Assembly: GCF_049860565.1 (NCBI RefSeq)
Contig: NZ_CP172056.1
Location: 62,001 to 126,000, forward strand
DNA from: Desulfitobacterium_A nosdiversum
GTDB lineage: Bacteria > Bacillota > Desulfitobacteriia > Desulfitobacteriales > Desulfitobacteriaceae
DNA: 64,000 nucleotides
Reading direction: 5' to 3'
Positions 59,737 to 64,000 of this stretch are shown one piece after another (position 1 is the stretch's first letter; every line of letters begins with the position of its first letter). The notes below the pieces were generated by a model. That model worked only from the letters and a program-made list of their open reading frames with translations, did not search any database and was not told the DNA's origin. A program made the position numbers and the translations under genes.

Positions 59737-60228
59737 ATGCAGAATCGTACAAGAAACGATAAGGGTGCTGATGATCATCCGTATATAAAAGACTACACTA
59801 AACGGATTATTGATGAATATGAGAGCAGCATTACCAAACATTTAAATGAGGAATACATTAGAAATACTAAATGGGCAGACCGTTTAGCAGACAAGATCGC
59901 TGCCTTCGGCGGAAGTTGGCGTTTTATAATGATATTTGGACTATTTTTGACGGCGTGGATTACGTGGAATACAGTTTCGGGCACTCTGCATTTTGATCCC
60001 AAACCATTCATACTTCTAAATCTAGTTCTCTCTTTTATTGCTGCTTTTCAGGCACCCATCATAATGATGAGTCAAAATAGGCAAGAAGCTCGTGATAAAC
60101 ATGAGTCTTTGATTGACTTTGCCATAAACTATAAAGCCGAGATTGAAATCAATGATATACAGGGCCATTTACACCGAATGGAAAACGATATAACTGAACT
60201 AAAAAAGCTGCTTTTAAACCTCAAATAA
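59737..60228 (+). CDS. DUF1003 membrane protein
   Basis: 163 residues. A soluble N-terminal part is followed by two membrane helices (GGSWRFIMIFGLFLTAWITW and FILLNLVLSFIAAFQAPIIM) and the family hallmark MMSQNRQEARDKHE, then a coiled-coil-like tail with MENDITELKKLL. The function of DUF1003 is not established. AAAGGAG lies 7 bases before the ATG at 59737. A DoxX gene follows 108 bp downstream. Confidence 0.9.
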   Translation: MQNRTRNDKGADDHPYIKDYTKRIIDEYESSITKHLNEEYIRNTKWADRLADKIAAFGGSWRFIMIFGLFLTAWITWNTVSGTLHFDPKPFILLNLVLSFIAAFQAPIIMMSQNRQEARDKHESLIDFAINYKAEIEINDIQGHLHRMENDITELKKLLLNLK

Positions 60229-60336
60229 GAAATGAGAAATTATAAAGCCAGGGGTTCAAAGTTTCCGCCTATCATCTCTTCCGTGCATAAAAAAATACGT
60301 ATTTTCCCATATTATTTTAAAGGAGGGATTTTAAGT

Positions 60337-60843
60337 ATGGCATGGAGAGAATCGCGCTTAATGCAGGTGATATGGACTATCATAAGAGTTTATGTTGGCT
60401 GGGAATGGTTAACCTCTGGTTTTGAAAAGTTGTTTGGTACAGGAGCTGCCGCTTGGGTAGGTCCAAAGGCGGGTACCGCCGTTAGCGGCTTTTTGAATGG
60501 AGCCCTTGCCAAGACTAGTGGACAACATCCTGATGTACAATGGTGGTATGCGCTTTTTATTAAGAATATTGCCCTGCCTAATGCCAAGCTTTTTGGATTT
60601 TTAGTGGCTTGGGGCGAATTTCTAATTGGTGCGGCTCTAATTTTGGGATTCCTTACCACAATTGCCTTGCTTTTAGCCATCTTAATGAATATGAGCTATC
60701 TATTAGCCGGAGCAGTTAGCGTTAATCCTGTACTCTTATTTTTAGAAGCTCTTTTATTATGGGCAGGTGCCTCAGCTTATTATTGGGGAGTAGATCGGGC
60801 ATTTCTCCCAAGATGGAAAAAATCACGATTGAATAATGGTTAA
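60337..60843 (+). CDS. DoxX-like membrane protein
   Basis: 168 residues, four membrane helices. RVYVGWEWLTSGFEKLFGTG in the first helix and LVAWGEFLIGAALILGFLTT in the third are typical of DoxX/TQO-small-like proteins. Related subunits in archaea take part in thiosulfate:quinone oxidoreductase; that role is not shown here. AAGGAGGGA precedes the ATG at 60337. This is the second DoxX-type gene in the window. Confidence 0.85.
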   Translation: MAWRESRLMQVIWTIIRVYVGWEWLTSGFEKLFGTGAAAWVGPKAGTAVSGFLNGALAKTSGQHPDVQWWYALFIKNIALPNAKLFGFLVAWGEFLIGAALILGFLTTIALLLAILMNMSYLLAGAVSVNPVLLFLEALLLWAGASAYYWGVDRAFLPRWKKSRLNNG

Positions 60844-60846
60844 AAA

Positions 60847-60885
60847 AAAACCCTCTTGAGTTGAAGTGCTCAAGAGGGGTTTTTT
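60847..60885. terminator. Bidirectional terminator
   Basis: CCCTCTTGAG/CTCAAGAGGG stem flanked by A and T runs, between doxX and guaB. Confidence 0.9.
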
Positions 60886-60903
60886 ATAGCTTTAATTCGG
60901 CAC

Positions 60904-62415
60904 TCAATGACTGCCCATAGGTACCATATTATCTTTAAGCACTACATCATGAGCACCGCCCTCAACAATACTTGTTGAGGAAACAAGGGTAATTTTCGCT
61001 TTCTGCTGGAGTTCAGGAACCGTCAGCGAACCACAGTTGCACATTGTAGATTTCACCTTGCTTAAAGTTAATCTAACATTGTCAGAAAGACTGCCCGCGT
61101 AAGGAACGTAAGAATCAACGCCTTCTTCAAAAGAAAGCTTTTGAGCTCCACCCATATCATAACGCTGCCAGTTCCGGGCACGTGCTGATCCTTCGCCCCA
61201 GTATTCTTTCATATAGCTTCCATTAACATTGACTTTCTGTGTGGGACTTTCGTCAAAGCGAGCAAAATATCTGCCAAGCATAACGAAATCAGCACCCATA
61301 GCCAATGCCAAAGTAATATGATAATCATAAACAATACCACCGTCAGAACAAATCGGGATATAAATTCCGGTTTCTTTAAAATATTCATCGCGTGCCAAAG
61401 CGACCTCCTGAACTGCAGTTGCCTGGCCACGGCCTATGCCCTTCTGCTCACGTGTAATACAGATTGAGCCGCCTCCGATACCGATTTTAATAAAGTCAGC
61501 ACCCGCTTTGGCCAGGAATAAAAATCCCTCTTTATCTACAACATTTCCTGCGCCTACTTTTACGCCATCGCCGTATTTTTCGCGGATAAAATCAATGGTA
61601 CGAGACTGCCATTCGGAAAATCCCTCAGATGAATCAATGCAAAGAATATCAGCTCCGGCATCAATCAGTGCGGGAACGCGTTCTTCATAGTCTCGGGTGT
61701 TAATACCTGCTCCGACAATGTAACGCTTTGACACATCAAGAAGCTCGTTAGGATTTTTCTTATGTGCATCATAGTCTTTTCGGAACACAAAATAAAGGAG
61801 ATTTTTGTCTTTATCAATGATAGGAAGATTATTCAGCTTATGATCCCAGATGATATCATTGGCCTCTTTTAACGTCGTATTTTCTGTTCCGTAGATTAGG
61901 GATTTAAAGGGGGTCATAAACTCCTTGATGGGTGTTAATGAATCCATACGACTTACCCTATAGTCCCGGCTTGTAACAATGCCTAAAAGCATGCCATGGG
62001 ATGTTCCGTCATGTGTAACAGCTACCGTAGAATGAGAAGTTTTTTCTTTAAGTTTCAAAAGATCTTCAAGTGTCTGATCGGGCCGGATATTCGAATCGCT
62101 TGTGACAAAGCCTGCCTTGTAATTTTTAACCTTTTGAACCATTTCGGCTTCGCTTTCTACAGACTGTGAACCATATATAAAAGAAATTCCGCCTTCTCTG
62201 GCTAATGCGATTGCCAGTTTGTCATCGGAAACCGATTGCATTATTGCGGAAACAAGCGGAATGTTCATCGTAAGAGAGGGTTCCTCACCCCTTTTAAATT
62301 TAACGATAGGTGTTTTTAAGCAAACGTTTGCCGCCATACATTCTGATGAGGAGTAACCTGGTACCAGTAAATACTCATTGAAAGTATGCGATGGTTCGTT
62401 ATAATAGAATGCCAT
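60904..62415 (-). CDS. guaB: IMP dehydrogenase
   Basis: Oxidises IMP to XMP with NAD, the first committed step of GMP synthesis. 503 residues. A (beta/alpha)8 barrel is interrupted by two CBS domains (about 100-215: GIVTSRDYRV and LNNLPIIDKDKNL). The catalytic loop is KIGIGGGSICITREQKGIGR with the active-site Cys, followed by CSDGGIVYDYH and the flap ending in the YVPYAGSL segment. The long form with this loop resembles the eukaryote-like IMPDH group found in some clostridia. AAAAGGAG precedes the ATG at 62415. Confidence 0.92.
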   Translation of the reverse strand: MAFYYNEPSHTFNEYLLVPGYSSSECMAANVCLKTPIVKFKRGEEPSLTMNIPLVSAIMQSVSDDKLAIALAREGGISFIYGSQSVESEAEMVQKVKNYKAGFVTSDSNIRPDQTLEDLLKLKEKTSHSTVAVTHDGTSHGMLLGIVTSRDYRVSRMDSLTPIKEFMTPFKSLIYGTENTTLKEANDIIWDHKLNNLPIIDKDKNLLYFVFRKDYDAHKKNPNELLDVSKRYIVGAGINTRDYEERVPALIDAGADILCIDSSEGFSEWQSRTIDFIREKYGDGVKVGAGNVVDKEGFLFLAKAGADFIKIGIGGGSICITREQKGIGRGQATAVQEVALARDEYFKETGIYIPICSDGGIVYDYHITLALAMGADFVMLGRYFARFDESPTQKVNVNGSYMKEYWGEGSARARNWQRYDMGGAQKLSFEEGVDSYVPYAGSLSDNVRLTLSKVKSTMCNCGSLTVPELQQKAKITLVSSTSIVEGGAHDVVLKDNMVPMGSH

Positions 62416-62562
62416 TACTACAAATCTCCTTTTCCTTAGCAAATGATAAATTTCTACAACTATTTACATTATATGTATTATATCATCGTAATTCGTAGAA
62501 TCAATGACATATTTCAAATTAAATCAAAATCTCTTGCAGCTCATCACTTTCTCTAAAAAATA

Positions 62563-62585
62563 ACGTGTGTTGGATCAACACACGT
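62563..62585 (-). terminator. Terminator of the decayed PLP-enzyme gene
   Basis: ACGTGTGTTG/CAACACACGT with a 3-base loop and TTATTTTTT on the minus strand. Confidence 0.85.
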
Positions 62586-62634
62586 CACTTCTATAATTTT
62601 AAATCAGCCATGATATCCCTATTATTTCTCCTTA

Positions 62635-63133
62635 TCATAAACCAACTTTGCCCAGCGCCTGTCGGATATCTTGAATAATGTCTTCAGCATCTTCTATACC
62701 AACACTTAAACGAAAAAAGCCTCCGTGAAATTCCTCAGGGTAAAGATACTGACGTTCATCATCTTCCCCCAAAAATACAATCAGGCTTTCATCATGTCCT
62801 AACGATACAGCAGATGTTATAACTTTCAGATGACTGACAAAACGGTTATGCGTATCGTGATCTGCTTTAAGTCCAGGCATTAAAAGGACTAAGTACACCC
62901 CCATTATTGATCATCGATTCGGACTTTATTTTGTATGGTGATGCAAAAGTATTGTCAACCGAAAGCAGTGCCCCGTTATTATGGGCAATTTTTGCGATTT
63001 CTTCTATATCACTGATTTTCAATAAAGCAAAAAAAATACCAGACAGCGCTGCAACTCCAGAGGCAAGAGCTGCACAATCCTCCCCACCCTCAAGGATACA
63101 TAGTTTTTCATTCATTCCCATATTTCCTATCAC
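62635..63133 (-). pseudogene. Cys/Met metabolism PLP enzyme, decayed
   Basis: Two overlapping frames hold disjoint pieces of a cystathionine gamma-synthase / methionine gamma-lyase type protein. The first has EKLCILEGGEDCAALASGVA and, directly after, IEEIAKIAHNNGALLSVDNT, meaning about 90 residues between them are lost. The second has FVSHLKVITSAVSLGHDESL and RLSVGIEDAEDIIQDIRQAL, the C-terminal end. The PLP-lysine segment is gone. Several deletions and a frameshift make this a clear pseudogene, although its terminator remains. Confidence 0.85.
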
Positions 63134-63182
63134 TCATTATGCATACTTCCTGACTTTAAATATCTATATTAATTTTTTTACA

Positions 63183-63803
63183 TCATATGAAATATTCAAT
63201 TGTATTCTCTTGAGTTCTTTGCGTCGTTTTATTAATGAGTACAACTGCTTCACGCGTATTTTGGGGTCCCAGCGCATAGATTTCCTTACTTTCTTTATTG
63301 AAATAACTAAAGGGAACCTTTCGATTCATTTTCATTGGAGCATCTTTAATTAGCTCAATTCCTTCTTCTTTAAAAGGTTGAGTGCGATAGTAAGGATCAA
63401 ATAAATATACCTCTTCATTGTCAATCCCTGTTAAAAGAACATAATGTTCTTCTTCGAAATAAAGTCGTACTACTGCGACTCCTCCCTGCTGAATTCCCGC
63501 AACAATCTTACTGGTCTGCCCCATAAAAACTTCTTCTTTTGTCAGATAATCGGTTTCAATCCTAAAATTTTTTACTTTACCAAATTGATTCAGCCAATTA
63601 CTTATAAACATCATAGCCATACAGGAAGTTCCTCTTTTCCCCACTTCCCCTTGATCATTATAGACGTCAAGACAATATAGCATGATATATTTAATGACAT
63701 CCGGCGGAATTTCTTCCCTCTCAAATAGAAAGCTTATTGCATTCATCATGGAAGTTGGTCCACAATCATATTCTGTTGTTTGATAACTTAATGGATTCTT
63801 CAT
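63183..63803 (-). CDS. C39-like cysteine peptidase family protein
   Basis: 206 residues. The start MKNPLSYQTTEYDCGPTSMM has the Q-x(6)-C-G-P-x-S pattern of C39 peptidases that trim double-glycine leader peptides; Cys14 would be catalytic. The later HYVLLTGIDNEEVYLFDPYY supplies the His and Asp. No ABC transporter domain is fused, so it is a stand-alone C39-like protein. GGAGG lies 9 bases before the ATG at 63803; a reading from 63890 lacks a site. A gene on the same strand ends 131 bp upstream at the window edge. Confidence 0.8.
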   Translation of the reverse strand: MKNPLSYQTTEYDCGPTSMMNAISFLFEREEIPPDVIKYIMLYCLDVYNDQGEVGKRGTSCMAMMFISNWLNQFGKVKNFRIETDYLTKEEVFMGQTSKIVAGIQQGGVAVVRLYFEEEHYVLLTGIDNEEVYLFDPYYRTQPFKEEGIELIKDAPMKMNRKVPFSYFNKESKEIYALGPQNTREAVVLINKTTQRTQENTIEYFI

Positions 63804-63934
63804 CTGCTTAATCCTCCATAACAGAGTATAGTTGTATCGTTCTACAGTTTTTTGTTTCTCTAAATTGTAAAAAAGTTTCCTCAGAAACATATATCTAAGG
63901 AAACATAATCCATTATCCAGTTATCGCAAAACCT

Positions 63935-64000
63935 TTATTTACCTCTCTCCGCCATCAACAACTCTATTTCCTGTTCGTTAATACCAACCATAGCATCGCC
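63935..64000 (-). CDS. C-terminal end of a gene cut by the window edge
   Basis: The last 21 residues GDAMVGINEQEIELLMAERG plus K and a TAA at 63935-63937 are visible. It is on the same strand as the C39-like peptidase. The acidic helical tail is too short to classify; a small peptide or a larger protein are both possible. Confidence 0.4.
   Translation of the reverse strand, partial: GDAMVGINEQEIELLMAERGK

Overview
The window reads as chromosomal DNA of a low-to-mid G+C, spore-forming anaerobic Firmicute, most likely of the Desulfosporosinus/Desulfitobacterium group. Pointers are the YtaF and YjcZ-type sporulation proteins, HutP- and NiaR-type Firmicute regulators, many AAGGAGG ribosome binding sites, an agr-type peptide signalling locus, aryl-sulfate sulfotransferases, a UGA-decoding selenoprotein and orphan sporulation-type sensor kinases. 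The genus is inferred from gene content, not proven.

Layout. 1-2.8 kb (minus strand): an amino-acid ABC ATPase cut by the window edge, a P-II protein, a HutP-like RNA-binding regulator with a leader hairpin, and a soluble chemoreceptor of unusual domain order. 2.87-13.97 kb: an 11.1-kb mobile island bounded by two direct, nearly identical IS4-family copies. The outermost ends carry the same 7-bp sequence, so the island looks like one insertion between the chemoreceptor promoter and the stop codon of an HD-GYP gene. Inside are a frameshifted tyrosine recombinase with two unknown genes, a secreted protein, an IS66-family element with an 8-bp target duplication that contains a nested IS1182 element, two copies of a small repeat, a lipoprotein and a methyltransferase relic.

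14-20.5 kb: HD-GYP protein, the NAD de novo genes nadB-nadC-nadA with divergent niaR, a large inverted-repeat block between nadC and nadA, and two tiny YjcZ-like genes. 20.5-32.6 kb: CstA-type transporter, AraC regulator, DoxX, a selenoprotein, a Fur-controlled FTR1 iron permease with lipoprotein, an Rrf2 regulator with its NAD(P)-binding partner, an aminotransferase, and a two-component system whose response regulator is cut by an in-frame stop. 32.6-40.8 kb: a YcdB/SLH surface protein, an agrB-agrD locus with a membrane partner and a sensor kinase, LysE, BI-1 and NapH-like proteins.

41-60 kb carries two separate aryl-sulfate sulfotransferase loci. Locus 1 is MarR regulator, sulfotransferase and a sulfonate/NMT1-type ABC transporter. 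Locus 2 is LysR regulator divergent from assT, followed by thioredoxin, a thioredoxin reductase fused to a thioredoxin-like domain, and an MFS transporter. Neither sulfotransferase has a signal peptide, so import of aryl sulfates and cytoplasmic sulfuryl transfer is the natural reading. Between them lie a DapB-like reductase, DedA, a Tat-exported metallo-beta-lactamase-fold enzyme, a truncated KilA-N protein, YtaF and an NlpC/P60 hydrolase. 59.7-64 kb: DUF1003 and DoxX membrane proteins, IMP dehydrogenase, a decayed Cys/Met PLP enzyme and a C39-like peptidase. Convergent and terminal genes are well served by strong intrinsic terminators.
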